In this document: positions 34,330 through 47,029 of the stretch, piece after piece
How the letters are laid out: the number at the start of each line of letters is the position of its first letter
Position numbering within the stretch: position 1 is the first letter of the stretch
DNA from: Aphis gossypii
Lineage: Eukaryota; Arthropoda; Insecta; Hemiptera; Aphididae
Direction of reading: 5' to 3'
Length of the DNA: 64,000 nt
Assembly (NCBI RefSeq): GCF_020184175.1
Contig: NW_026083026.1
Coordinates: 124,001-188,000 of the forward strand
Notes under the pieces: model-generated
Told to the model about the DNA's origin: nothing
Database searches by the model: none
Seen by the model: the letters and a program-made list of their open reading frames with translations, nothing else
Made by a program: the position numbers and the translations under genes

Positions 34330-37300
34330 TATTACCTTTATGTTTTAGGTAATAATTGTATGCTACACAGTTGGTAGACATACTTTTATCAAAATTTCTA
34401 TCCAGACCTTTGATAATTTTATTAGTTTTTTTGCAATAGTTAAATAAAACAAATTGTATAACTTTTGATTTAATAATTTCTTTCAACTCGTGTATAGGAC
34501 ATTCAAAATTACTTAAATCAGAGTAAGTTTCAAATAAAAAATTTAATTTTTGTCCTATTAGTTTTTAAAAACAAATTTTCGGTATTAAGTCATTGAATAT
34601 ATTAATCATATCTTTAATTGTATTTATAAACTGTTCGGATGGATCGGTTAATTTTTTTGCAGTTTATGCTCTACAAGCAATTAATACATTTGTTCTATCA
34701 GTACAGATCAATTTCTGCCTACAAACCCTACAATGCCTTACCACTTTCATAATAGAACGAGCCAAATATCCGGTTACATATCCAATAGCCATATCACCAA
34801 CCTGGGTAATTTATTTCGAAATATTCTGAAATAATGGTAATTTGAATTCATTTGGATCATTAAAATATGTATTAAGATTGGTATTATCATTAACCATAAG
34901 AAATTGTTTCAGATTATCTAAGACATCGCTGGTATCAGTTATTTCACAATTACCTATTGATTTGACAGAGGAAAAATTATTAATCAGCAATGTCTTAAAG
35001 GAACTAACAAATTGTATGGTTGTTGGATTTATATTTCGTACTCCGTGGCTTCTGATTGCACCAAAGGTACATTCGAGTGGGTCTTGGTTGATATTCCGAA
35101 GTGAAAGAAATTTAAAACTTTTATTTAACTTACCCCAAATATAAATTAATGAACGTAAAGTTATAACCCAGTTCTTTATACAAGGAGGAGTAACTAATTT
35201 TCCATCCTTAGTTACAAATTTCATTGAATTGAAGACACCTATTGCTTCATTCCAGAACTCAACATGAGCTGAGGAGTTATTGATTGCACACCTCAGAGTT
35301 TTTCCTTTTTCAGGTTTGACACTTGATCCATTTACTGAGTCAAATACCTGGTCCATGAAGTATAGAAACTTCAGCATCACTTAAACAATTATCTGGTGCT
35401 AAAAAGTAAGTAAAAAAGTTATTCTGTTTTCAAAAAAAGTTAATGTAAAAATTTGATAATGCACTGTTTTCTTACTATAATTTACTAAAAGTCTTAGTAT
35501 TGCTGCAACTCGCTGGCTAAATACCTGAGCTGCCAATTTTACTCTCATTTTTTGTATTTTTTCAGGGTAAATGTGTTCGTCTCTTAATGATGGCAATGAT
35601 CTTAAGCCATTTACTTCATTTTTTTTATCAAATTCAAATAGAATTCTAATGTGTCTCCATGATGCAGTATGATTTTCACCGCGATATGTAAAACTAACAT
35701 CTTTAGTCAACAGATTATTTCTTACACACTTCAATAAGTGTGGTGGATCAAATACTGGGAGTATTTCCACATCTTCTACAAGAAAATAAAAGTACTTATT
35801 TTCAATATTTTGATGCATGCAGTATCTATTGGTTTCTTCTTTAACAAATTTATTGCAGCTACATTGGTCGCATCCTGATCGCAGACAGTAGCAACTATTT
35901 TAAATCCAGTTGTTAAAATATTAGAAATTACTTGTTTAATGTATAAGACTAAACAAATAGTTTTTGTGGTTCCATTACAAAAATAGTAAGCAATTGGTTG
36001 CTTCCACTTTTTTTTTATTCCCCTTATCATGAAAACAAGAACATGATCTGAAAATTGTGCCGTGGTTGTATGTTCATTATTGATCTCGAATCCAAATATA
36101 ATGTCATTTTTTCTATCATAAGTTAACCCAGGTTCCAAAGCCATTTCATCGAAAAGAAGAACACACGTTTTGTCAACTTCTTTCATGTTTCTTACTTGAC
36201 ATTTTAAGTTTTCAAAGATATGTTGGTTAATCCCAGGGTGGAAAGGTACTTTGTTCAACAATTTAGACAGGGTCTTGCGTGATGGTAGTGCAAATAATGT
36301 AGAAAAAAATCTATACCCTTTTGGTGAAGTTTTGTATAAAGACAAAGCTAACACTTTGTCATTAATATCAAATCTTCTACCTTTAGGTTTCTTCTTTTGA
36401 CATTTTAATTGGGATTCAAAAAATTGAATTGTCGTAGCATTTAATTTAGTTGACAAGTATTGAAAATCTTTTCTTTTTGAATAAGTTTCAGCTAATTTCA
36501 GACGGTCTTTGAATATGACATTTTGTTTTTTTATTCTTTTAACTTTTTTTGTAATATCTTGGCTTCATTATACATTTGCTTAGCTTGGGAACATAACTTA
36601 ATTTGTTTAGTGGCACCAGGTATCAAAAGAGATCTTGCTTTTTTCTTGACTGCAACTAATATAAAATATTAGAGCAAAAATAAAAAATAGTATATTACTA
36701 ATGTAATGTAATTATATTCTAAGTATCTTATTGTATTCATAATATATATATTATATGTTTATATTTTATATTTACTATATTTATATATGTATATATATAT
36801 ATCTATATTTAATTTGTAATTAAAAAATTTATATTATCAGTTGAATCAAGAACATTATTTGAACCTGTCTTGTCTATGGTTGTGTTTAGAACAGTTTTCT
36901 CATGGTCAACATTACACACAATCTCTTTTCTAATGTTACCCAGAGCTACTTTACCAAAATAAAGTATATTTATTTATTAATATAAACAGTAAACACCTAT
37001 ATGGACTATAATTTATCTGTATTCAATTTGTAATTTCTTTTCAATGTTTAAATCACTGTCATTATTGCACAAAGCTAAAAACGTAGTATAGAATAAATAT
37101 TTGTTTGTTCATATAATTGTGTTGTTTTTAATTATTTAATAACTAATTACCTATTTGGTTAATAACATTGACTACAAATCTGAATACAAAATTCAAGACT
37201 GAGCTTTAAAATTTCATTTAAAGGTTTTAAACACAAAAGCACATAAAACACAAACACATAAACATTAAACATGTACATGCAACACAGAATAATTTGTATG

Positions 37301-37559
37301 GTTTGAATACTTGGTAAATTTAGTGTTGTAGAGATTTGCATTTTAAACGTTTTGTTCCTGGACTTTTACATGACAATTCAAAATGTTGTTCACAAACAAC
37401 AAATGATTTGTATATTTGTGCATGGTTCATATTCAGTAAAGTCTCATTTCCAGTACGTAATACCCAAATTTTAAAATCTTCCCGAGACTTTATTGGAAAG
37501 CGATGCATAGGGACTTTACGACTATTACAACCTTTCACAATACAATGCTTGGATGGCAT
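34330..37559 (-). pseudogene. THAP9-like P-element transposase no. 2
   Basis: The THAP exon starts at ATG 37557-37559 (MPSKHCIVKGCNSRKVPMHR) with VVCEQHFE completing C2CH. A small exon lies near 36840-36950. A coiled-coil region at 36660-36460 has a stop. The catalytic region follows: LLFDEMALEPG, ATVCDQDATN, FDPPHLLKCVRN, RVKLAAQVFSQRVA, and NQDPLECTFGAIRSHG, so all P-type acidic positions remain. After a frameshift near 34815 the C-terminus continues with AIGYVTGYLARSI and the HCRVCRQ cysteine motif to about 34330. Introns and at least two frame breaks are visible. I found no inverted repeats for this copy. Confidence 0.85.
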
Positions 37560-39177
37560 TTTTGTATATTAAATTAAATTACAGCATAATTTATGTGTGG
37601 GATAAATAATTTTCACAAAATATCAACTATTATGACCTATATTAGATAGTCTAGGATCAGTAGGACACTAGGATTTATAACCTAATCTCTAGATGTAATC
37701 ATTATTCTATGGATCTAATCTTTATTCTGTGCATCTGTGTGTCAACACCACGATTATAATCTTTATTCTTTGATTATAATAATTAATAATGGTAAAATAA
37801 TCATGGTCAACACATTATAATAAAATATGTCATAAATATTTATTATTGTTTTTTATTTACTATGATAATTTTTATTATTATGATGATAAGAGATAGTTGA
37901 GATTATGTTATCAAATTTGTCATGGATAGCTGAAGTTTCGTATACGTATTCTTCCATGATATTGATGACGCGCTACTGGTGTCTGTAGTAACAACTAATA
38001 AGTTGGGTCATGTTTTATATCTGTGGAGTGCACACCCCCTGTACCTATACGTACAGACATTTTAAATTTTAAAAATAAATATTAGTTATAAAGAATATTT
38101 TGTATTTTCCGACTTTTTGTTAGAAACTAAATAATGTGCTTAGACTTTTAGTCAAACTTTTTTTAAATCGGACTTTTCTTCAGCGATTAATTTTAATCAA
38201 TTGCTGTATTCATAAAATGTACAATGTACATATACGCTACACAACTTGATAAAGGAAAAAACTTATTCTCATACATGACATAGGTACTAATATAATATAT
38301 TATATATACACGAATCGATGATTGCAAAAGCGTCATATGAGACAATTATTCAAAACTTTTGAATAATTGATAAAAACTGTATAATATAAATATTTTTGAA
38401 AAATAAATTAATTTAAGAAAAAGTATTTATTAAAATATATCATACACCTACTAATAATACTGCAACTATAAAGACGGTTTTTTCACTTAAAAACACATGA
38501 GATTACTATAATAGTATATACATTTTTACTAACATCTCAATTTCAAAAAATATATGACTCGTGACGTTTCTAAAAACATCGACTCACAAATTATTTTACT
38601 GAGCCTAATATTCAGTTTAGCATTTGAAAATTATTGAAGCATAAAATATGATAATTTGTGAAAAACTATAATTATAAATAATTTATCAATATGAGACATG
38701 AGTAGATTTATGATGAAAAAAATAATTTAAAAAAAAACATAATATGGAGACCAAATTATAATTATAATTTGAGTTTTGTGTAGTATTATCAAGCTTTAAA
38801 TACCACGCAAAGTGATATTAACAATTAAGCAAGCTCCACTACTATGGGCTATAATACTATTAAAACAGAAGAAGGTGGCCCAGATAATATACAAATAATA
38901 ATATTTATTAAATAAATTTCATTCAAAATTAAAGCAAGGATCTAAAACATGATATATCTTTCGGATCACCTCCCGTAAACATACCATTGCACCTATATAG
39001 TATGTGCCTACTAGGTATTAAAATTATAAACTTAAGTAGTTACTCACCAGAAAAACAATGTATTTATAAGATATATAAATGTGTATGAAAACAAGTCCCT
39101 TTCACATCGATTGCTAAAAACACACTAAATCAGATAATATATAATCGACGGGTTGGTGCCAATAACTATAGGTAAAA
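37560..39177. other. Non-coding AT-rich interval
   Basis: It contains a loosely repeated word (atctttattct twice near 37710-37770) and a GC-richer patch at 37960-38050. No gene or paired repeat is recognised. Confidence 0.45.
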
Positions 39178-39327
39178 AAATGTATTTTGATATTTTGTTG
39201 CGCGTGTTAGCAATTACTGAGATAACGATTACAATTTCGAAAGTCCAAAAGAAATGTATTTTGATATTTTGTCGCGCGTGTCGCCAATTACTTAATATGA
39301 CAGATGAAATTTCAAAAGGCCAAAACA
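39178..39327 (+). repeat. Tandem duplication, 74-bp period
   Basis: The stretch aaatgtattttgatattttg at 39178 recurs at 39252, followed in both copies by gcgcgtgt and caattac and, further on, aatttc and ccaaaa. Reading frames across this block (both strands) are by-products. Confidence 0.75.
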
Positions 39328-39904
39328 TTAGAAATAACAATGAAAAGTATCTCTGACTTAGACCCACATCGAACAGCATCGGTAGAAAACGGGTAAAATT
39401 ATACAGCGAGTACAGGTAATAAATTACGATAATGATAATTAAAAAAAAAAAAATAATAATAATTGACAAGGATACTTCAGACATAGGTATATCAGTAGAG
39501 ATAAACTTCTGATTTTGGCACACACGTCAAATTACGAAAATAATTAAACCATTCGACTTCACAACAGTACCATACCTAAAAACCATACCTACACTAAAAT
39601 TAAAGTAAGTACAATATTGACGTAACTTTATATTAATATTTTTATTTTTTAACTGGATAAGTAATGTTAAAACACAAACAATTAGAATTTCTTTAAATGC
39701 ATAATATAATTTGCGATGTGTAAAAAATGTTTCATAAGATTAATTGCTGTCCTTAGTAATTCTTGAACAAATTTACATCGGAGTGACGTTTTATGAACTA
39801 TATCAGAATTAAAATTATATTATAAATTATAGTACCTATTATATTGAAGTCATAAAAGAAAAAATAGTAGAGTAGGATTTATTAAAAATAATATTTATAA
39901 GTCA

Positions 39905-41727
39905 CTAGCTGGCTCCGTGCACTTCGTTGCCCGTTAAAAATGCCAATTCTATATAATATGATTCGAATTTTGATTAATTTGTTATTTAATATTCGGTTTA
40001 ACGGTGTTCAAAACTTATATATTTTCATTGACCGTTTTGATTCTCAAAAATCTTGTGAAACCACCACTTTAATATGCGAATTTTGTAAAATGCTTTCTTA
40101 TTGCACACTAAATTTGTGGTACGATTTTACGAATGTACCGTGTAAATTTTAAGCATCGATCTATCATTATTCAGGCTCTACGTTTATTAGTCAGTGAGTT
40201 ACTCAAGTCATAATATTATAGACATTCTGCTTGCCGTTGCCGTGAGACTCTCTTATGATTATGCGAGCAGTATATTATCATGTAGGCAATCCACACGTGG
40301 TAGATTGCGGACCCCGCGAGATGTGTATAAGAATTTTATAATTTCTAACACTTAAGTTTCAAAGTTATATCATTTTTTTATTTTACTACGGTAGGTAAAA
40401 TACAATAATGTGCCATCTCGTAGTTTTTATATTGTTGCCTGTTGGTAAAACAATAAAACTTGGTATAACTTGTTATGTTAGTTTATTGCTGTGAATTTTA
40501 AATTTACTGTAGACATTGACTTATTTTGCTAATTCTTATTTTTGTTGTTATGGTTTTAACAAAATATAACAACAGGTCTATAATTATTATATTCAATCAT
40601 AATCAATAGTGACCTTAATATAGTTTATTTTCTTGCTGGACTGCAGTGACAGTTGTTGTTTTTTTACATCCCGATTCCGAAGTTTTCTGGTGGATTTTCC
40701 TAAAATTGTACTACATAAGCACCTTCTCTTGCGACCAATAGGAGCGAATCATCAGTGAAAAATGTTACAAAAATGGGGAAAATAAATAATAATAACAAAA
40801 AAATTGTTACCATGATTACCGAAAATAAAATAGTAATAATAATAACAGTAATAGTAGTCATCAGTATTTTTTTTTAATTTTCCGTGCAATTTTCTTAACT
40901 TTTTCTTACATAAGAACCTTCTTCTGGAATTTACGACACAAACAAAATAAGAATGAGCGAAATCTATCCAGCCGTTCTCAATTGATGAAATGTTATACAT
41001 TTTTGTCTCTATTTTTATATATATAGAAGATAGAAGATAGATAGATTATTGTGAACTAAAAAAAAATTCACTCAACAAATTTCAAATTTCCAAACTAAAA
41101 TAACTATAGAAACCATAGATTATATTGATTGTACATCGAGCTGATGTTTAGATGTCTACCATAGAGTAAATAAAGACAATGGTATCGAGTTCAAATCCCA
41201 GACATCAATGAATAGATTTTGTACTTTTTCTACTTATTCGGTTGACTTTTTAAAAATTTTCTTTCGTAAAAACCTTCTCCAGACAATAACAAATACTCCT
41301 AAAAAATAATTAGCGAAATCGGTTCAGCTGTTCTTAATTGATGAATTTTTATACATTTTTGTCTTCATTTTTATGTATAAAGATTTTTAATTTCTTTTTT
41401 TACTATGACAACGATTTAGGTTTGTATGTCTATTTGCATGCATTTTTAAAAACATTTTAAATAAATGATTTATTTTATTTAAATGGTTGCCATTGACTAC
41501 CAAAAATAATTTAGTTGACTATTTGCTGGATAGATGGCGATTCTGTAATTTCATCACCACCTCGTCATATTTCTCTAACCCGATAACTTTCTCAAATTTT
41601 TCGTCCGTAAGAACCTTTTCCTGGCAATTCCGAACAGTTGAAAAAAAAACTCAGCCAAATCGGTCCAGGGATTGTTGAGTTATGCGCTTACTAACACATT
41701 TTTCGATTCATTTTTATATATAAGAAT
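39905..41727 (+). repeat. Cluster of interspersed-repeat 3' ends
   Basis: It opens with actagctggctccgtgcact, a motif common at one end of dispersed insect repeats. Related tails then recur at about 40640-41040, 41260-41390 and 41560-41725. Each has a cct-tct-c-tgg core, gcgaaatc(g/t)(g/a)tccag(c/g), and an end like catttttatatataa. Related 3' ends with AT-rich tails suggest one non-autonomous retroposon family inserted repeatedly. Around 41173-41210, gagttcaaatccc resembles a tRNA B box. Frames here are chance. Confidence 0.5.
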
Positions 41728-43898
41728 TTCATAGGTTATTCAGTTTTTTATCATTCCTAGTAGTAGTAAGTAAAATTGATATAGCTTGTTTTGATAATTC
41801 TGGATATTCAGATTTGATGGAAATCCAAAATGTATCACATGCATTTTGTTGAAATCTGATACGTAGATTTTCATCTGATGACAAGTCAATAAGTTCTTCG
41901 CTTATTTTTAAATTTCCTAATTTTATTTCATTGATATTAAAATGAAATGGATTTCTTATCCAACCTAGACTTTCTTCTGGGAAATCTTCAAACCGTGCAT
42001 TAAAGTTTGTTTGTAAACTTATTAGATGAGTAGTTATAATTTCTTTTATCATATTAATATCCACATCATTATCACTGAGGAATTCTGATAAACATGAGAA
42101 CATTTCAAATTTGTCATCGTCGATATAATTTTTCCACAGAAGAATTTTTTTTTTAAAAGCATTGATTTTATCAGAAAGAAATAAAATATTAGTATTTTTC
42201 CCTTGTAGGCTTTAATTTAAACAATTTAGTTTTTCAAATATATCTGCAAGATAACCCAGAATTGCAAGCCATTGCTCGTCTAAAAAATGTTCCGAAAGTT
42301 TATTATTACGTTCCAGAAGAAAAATTCGTGCTTCATCTCTGAGTTCAAAAAGGCGTGATAATATTTTACCACGAGACAACCACCTTACTTCAGTATGAAG
42401 AAGCAATTTTTCATGGTCAGAACCCATTTCATTGCAAAGTATAGTAAAAAGTCTGGAATTTAATGACTTTGATTTTATAAAATTTATTACACTTATAGCA
42501 TTAAGGAGTACTTTATTAACATCTGGTTGAAGTTTTTTGGAAGCTAAAGCTTCTCTATGAATCATACAATGGTTAAACATTATATTTGAAGACACTTCTA
42601 GGACTTTAGCTTTAAAACCTTTTTTTGAACCAGTAAGGGCAGCTGCACCGTCAGTGCATATTGACACACACATTGACCAGGGAATTTCATTAATTTCTAA
42701 AAAATTGTTTATAAGAACAAAAATATCATTTCCAGTCGTACGTCTTTCTTATGGTTGACAAAATAAAAAGTCTTCTTCAATTTTATCTTTATAAATATAT
42801 CTAACATATACAAGAAGTTGAGCAAGATTAGTTATATCCGTAGATTCATCTAATTGCATTGCATAATAATTTCCTCGTAATCTATTTAGGAGTTATGATT
42901 TTATATTATCAGACATATTTTCAATTCGACGCGACACAGTATCTCTTGATAAGGGAATCATTTTTAATTCATTTGCATATGATTCGCCATGCATAATTGA
43001 TACTATTTTTATAGCGGCCGGTCAAAACTAGAGATTCACCAATAGAGTGTGGTTTTTTGGTTTTAGCAATTAAATATGAAGCCTCTAATGATGCAGCTAG
43101 AGCTTTTATAGAAACTGAAGAAAAATTACGCATAGTATTTTTTTGAACTTCTATCGAATTTTCATACCTTTTAAAAAAGTCTTCCTCTTTATGTTGGAAT
43201 TGAGGATGTTTAGTAACTAAATGTCGTTTTAGCTTTGATGGCTTCATACTTTCTGAAGCTAATCTTTCTAAACAAATAACACATTTTGGCTCACCTTTTT
43301 CAACATCGAAAGTGAATCCAAACTTGATGTAACTGTCTTGGTATTTACGGTCCTTTTTATTAACTTTTCGACTGGTTTGTACATCTGACGACATTTCCGA
43401 TACCTTACGAACTTTAGTTTCTATAGCACTTTCATCATCACTATTCATCGGTCGTTTAATTAAAAATTTATCCATATCGTTTTAGTTTATATATTATAAA
43501 ATATTAAAATATTAAAAATGTTAGTTTAAAATAATACAAAATACAAATAATTATTACAAGCTATACAAAATTATAAGCATTAATACGATTAACTCAACGG
43601 CTCGTACATGACTATCGGACTATTTCATAATAACCGTAAGATTAAATAAAATTACTGATTAAATTCAATTTAAAAATAACCATATACTGCGTGGTTCAAT
43701 AGAACTTGTTATCGCAACATTAAGATATGACATAATGTCATAATATTGACACAGCTATCAACGGTACAAAATAATTTTACTTTGTATAAAACTATAAAAT
43801 AATATACAATATACATAGTATAGTATAAAACTTTATCATTTGGTGATTACTGGCGACCCCCTAATAAAATTTCGAAACCCCCAGGTTGCGCACCACTG
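41728..43898 (-). mobile_element. ZBED5-like hAT, left end truncated
   Basis: The right end reversed reads cagtggtgcgcaacctgggg, finishing at 43898, a classic end of this hAT branch. On the left, sequence switches directly from the transposase C-terminus (41729) to the repeat cluster, so the left inverted repeat is lost. Confidence 0.75.
41729..43475 (-). pseudogene. ZBED5-like hAT transposase, broken
   Basis: N-terminus 43475-42969: MDKFLIKRPMNSDDE, IKFGFTFDVEKGEPKC, then the BED finger CVICLERLAS with KLKRHLVTKH. The middle (42960-42680) is out of frame but reads DITNLAQLLVYVRY in pieces. The second catalytic Asp is in SICTDGAAALTGSKKGF (42660), followed by HCMIHREALA and VRWLSRGK. The C-terminus (42103-41729) has FPEESLGWIRNPFHF and ends before a dimerisation block. 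Stops near 42900 and 42750 separate the parts. Confidence 0.88.
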
Positions 43899-44203
43899 GA
43901 TTAGACCACCACTGTCGTTATCATTTTGTTGTTATCAAAAAAAAACTGTTATCAGCACAGATATCGATAATAAACTAGATTGCTAACTAGTGATATGATG
44001 TAAAGTTATTATCCACCATTTTGAGTAGGTCAAATGCATGCTGAACACCCGCCAAAATTTGAATTTAAGTTTAAAATATTTGAAACACATTAAATTTATA
44101 TATATATAAATGTATGTTTTTTTTTGTTTTACATTTTTAAAAAAAAATAATAATAATAAAATTCTTAAATAAACAATGAGTACTTAGTTTTTTAAAAAAA
44201 AAA

Positions 44204-44578
44204 TCATTTTAGATTCAAACAAAAAGATTCTGTTAATAAATTTAGATCATCCAATAATGTACAATAATCGCTATGCAGATGATAAGCTAACGTCTGTTTT
44301 CGAAATCTAACATAACCATACAAATCATAATATTTATTAACAAGTAATATTTCATTTCTCAAATTTATTATATTCTCTTTTAAGATTTTTATTTTTTTTA
44401 TATCTTGTAAAAGTGTTTTAGCTAAGTATTTTTCATATTTTAATATTTTAATTTTTCTTTTGATTAAAATTATGGTTTTTCTTTGTTCATGTTTACTTTG
44501 TACTTCCTTCTCATCATTATCATCGATTTCTTCATCCAATCGATGAATTTCAATTAAGATATGGTTAAGTAAATCCAT
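44204..44578 (-). CDS. Small coiled-coil protein, 124 residues
   Basis: The open frame runs from MDLLNHILIEIHRLDEE to NLLTESFCLNLK. Residues 10-85 have the heptad-like Leu/Ile/Lys/Glu pattern of a long helix. A Tyr-rich part (KYYDLYGYVRFRKQ) and LLDDLNLL follow. A pyrimidine tract and ag sit just before the ATG, so the ATG may open a downstream exon. It shares the layout helix, Tyr-rich turn, Arg cluster, Leu/Asp end with the neighbour at 44731-45051, hinting at distant duplication. No known family recognised. Confidence 0.5.
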   Translation of the reverse strand: MDLLNHILIEIHRLDEEIDDNDEKEVQSKHEQRKTIILIKRKIKILKYEKYLAKTLLQDIKKIKILKENIINLRNEILLVNKYYDLYGYVRFRKQTLAYHLHSDYCTLLDDLNLLTESFCLNLK

Positions 44579-44730
44579 TTTCTAAAAAAAAACATTTTTT
44601 TTTTTTTATGTTTTGGAAAAGCTATTAAGAACAAAGTAATACTTCTATATAAGTAGGTGTAAAAAAAAAGAAAAAATGGAAAATAGATTAAATAAATAAT
44701 ATAAATTAGGTTAAAAAAAAATAGATTTAT

Positions 44731-45051
44731 TTAAACAAATTTATTTATTAAATCTTCTAGTTGATTATTCAAAATTGAGGAACGATAACGTATACGTCTA
44801 TTACATTTTTCACCAATATAATAAGAAAAATTATAATCATCTAAAACGTTTCTTTTTTCATTTCTTAACTTGTCTATTTCAACTAGATCTATTCTTTTTG
44901 TTTTATATAAATTATGAATTTTTTTATTTAAAGCTCTTATATCTATTTTTTTTCTTTCTTCATCTTGATCAACACTTTTTTCGTTTTCTAAAACTTTCAA
45001 ATGTAATTCTTCTATCAAAGATCGGAGGTTTACGATTTGAGGAGATTCCAT
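44731..45051 (-). CDS. Small coiled-coil protein, 106 residues
   Basis: The frame opens MESPQIVNLRSLIEELHLK and ends NNQLEDLINKFV. Charged helical sequence covers residues 8-70, then YNFSYYIGEKCNRRIRYR. Immediately upstream of the ATG is tttcag followed by aattataaa, a good 3' splice site, so the start codon lies near the beginning of an exon. No frame breaks occur. The function is unknown. The upstream MULE-type exons in the same orientation could be part of the same transcript, but joining them there is out of frame. Confidence 0.5.
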   Translation of the reverse strand: MESPQIVNLRSLIEELHLKVLENEKSVDQDEERKKIDIRALNKKIHNLYKTKRIDLVEIDKLRNEKRNVLDDYNFSYYIGEKCNRRIRYRSSILNNQLEDLINKFV

Positions 45052-45346
45052 TTTATAATTCTGAAATTATAGGTAAATATTTATTCGTTTATTTTTTTAT
45101 TTTAAATATAAAAAAGGTAATGTAAAAACTATATCTCATTTACACCACATCTAAAAAAAAATAATTTGTACCACTTTTCAAGTTTATAATTCACACCAAA
45201 TAAAATTTAAAAAAGGGGCATTATCTAATCTGTACTTACTAAATTCTTGTTAAGTATATTATACTATTTTTTTTAAAAAAATAAAACATAAATTATAACT
45301 ATTTATATCAACTAAACTCTGTAAGAAAAAGCTAATAACTATTTTT

Positions 45347-45379
<33 letters not shown>

Positions 45380-45380
45380 C
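45347..45380. repeat. (TA)n microsatellite
   Basis: About 14 consecutive ta units. Confidence 0.9.
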
Positions 45381-45583
45381 CACAGAATATATTCCGTGTA
45401 TATACCGTACATTTACTACAACTAAGCTGATTATAACAAAAATAATAATAACTATAATTAAGTGTATAAGACGTAACAACACAAAATATTGTTTACGATG
45501 TATCTATGTATATGTGGTTTGGAAAAAAAAATGTGAAGATATAAAATTATACATATTATTATAATAATAAATGACATACTTTT

Positions 45584-46056
45584 AAATAACACTTCAGATA
45601 ATGCGTGGTTATGGATGTTGTTCATTCGACTAATTTCTAACGCATTTCCTTCACAGTTCTGAAATTTTTATTTAATTAATTATCTTTATTAAATTTTTAT
45701 TTAAGATTATTAAAAAAAATTGTAATGCCTAATATATTGTAATTATATGATATTGTAAATATTAATTATAAATGTTATATGAATAAAATATATATTAATA
45801 TTTAAATACTTACGAGGTCTTTCGTTGGTCTTGGCAAATCTTTTTTTTTTTTATGGACCCCTCCATGAATGCACATAAGTTTAATATAGTAATATTTTAA
45901 ATCTTCAGATGTATTTGCCAATCTAAGATACCTATTTTTTTGTGACGATAAAGTCTTGCAGTCTTTAACGCAAAAGTCAACAAAGTTTGAATTTTTAAAA
46001 TCATTTAAAGCTATTTCAAACTCAGCATAGCTATTGAATGTATCGCCTATTTGCAT
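45584..46056 (-). pseudogene. MULE-type N-terminal DNA-binding domain, two exons
   Basis: Exon 1 (46056 to about 45817): MQIGDTFNSYAEFEIALNDF, then VDFCVKDCKTL and KLMCIHGGVHKKK, the FAR1-like start of ZSWIM-type MULE proteins. It ends at gacctc before gtaagt. Exon 2 (about 45655-45585) follows tttcag and reads NCEGNALEISRMNNIHNHAL, where the HNH completes the zinc-binding pattern, then meets gtatgt. The catalytic exons that should follow are not present; coiled-coil frames lie there instead. Confidence 0.6.
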
Positions 46057-47029
46057 CTTAATGATAAACTAATTATTACAATTGTTCACCTTTTACACTG
46101 TTGAATTCAATATTTTAAGAAAAAAAACCACTTTTAATGTAGTGTATAATAACAGTTGTTCACCAGTTCACCAGTTAAATTCAAAAATACCAACAAAAAA
46201 ACCAGCTATTAAAATTAGGAAAATGTGATATCAACAAATATAACAAAAAAAATGTCAATTTTTATCTAAAGGTATGTAATAAATACAATGCAATTGTTTA
46301 CTTTTGACCAGTTCAAATTGGTCATGGTATCTAGCCTCTTAGTTAAATTTGTACTAATTTGTAATAATTATTAAACAATTTATAAAAATACTTAAAAATT
46401 GTATTTTGATAATATTTTAAATACCTATTCAAATAATTAATATTAAAATATATCAAATTATATCAAAATTTTAATAATTTAAATTTACGCGGTATTTGAT
46501 TATATTTGATAACTGATAACAGTGATAACGTCGCGCAGAAGGTTAAGTCCCCGCGCATGCGCATACAATGTCCGGGTATATAGTATTTACGCATTATATC
46601 CCCGGTGTCCGGGTCTCTAGCCTCAGCGAAAAATGAAATCCAGCGGTGGACTTGCTCATTAAGTACGTGTAAGTGCTATTTGAAAATCAATGATTCCAAC
46701 ACAGTTATTGATAGTTTTGAAGATCACAAACACAATAAATTAGATGAAAAAACTTTGAACCGACAAAAAATTAGCAATAGTCTCAAACGAAAAGCTATCG
46801 AAGAAATTTCAAGTAAGCCATCTAAACTTTTACATGTTGAATTACAAAGAGAAAACGTAAATACATTAACTTTATCAGATACGGCTCTTATTAAAAGAAA
46901 TATACGAAATATTAGATCAACTGTCCACCCTAATTTACCAAAAACTGTAATTGAAACGCATGAAGTTCTTAATAAAATAATAATTAAAACAAATACGGAA
47001 GAACCCTTTCTTATGGTCAATGATCACGA

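Larger units (their letters stand above)
43917..46526 (-). mobile_element. MULE-like unit with small coiled-coil frames, tentative
   Basis: Both proposed ends carry repeated gttatca words in opposite orientation: gtcgttatca...gttatcaaaa and ctgttatcag at 43917-43965; reversed, gacgttatcactgttatcag near 46503-46526. Inside, all on the minus strand, are a MULE-type N-terminal DNA-binding piece (two exons, 45584-46056) and two small coiled-coil frames (44731-45051, 44204-44578). No catalytic MULE core is present. The ends are inferred from these words only; no target duplication was found. Confidence 0.4.

Noticed and set aside
39125..39523. 132-residue minus-strand hydrophobic frame
   Set aside because: It spans a 74-bp tandem duplication and poly-A/T tracts; the hydrophobicity follows from AT composition.
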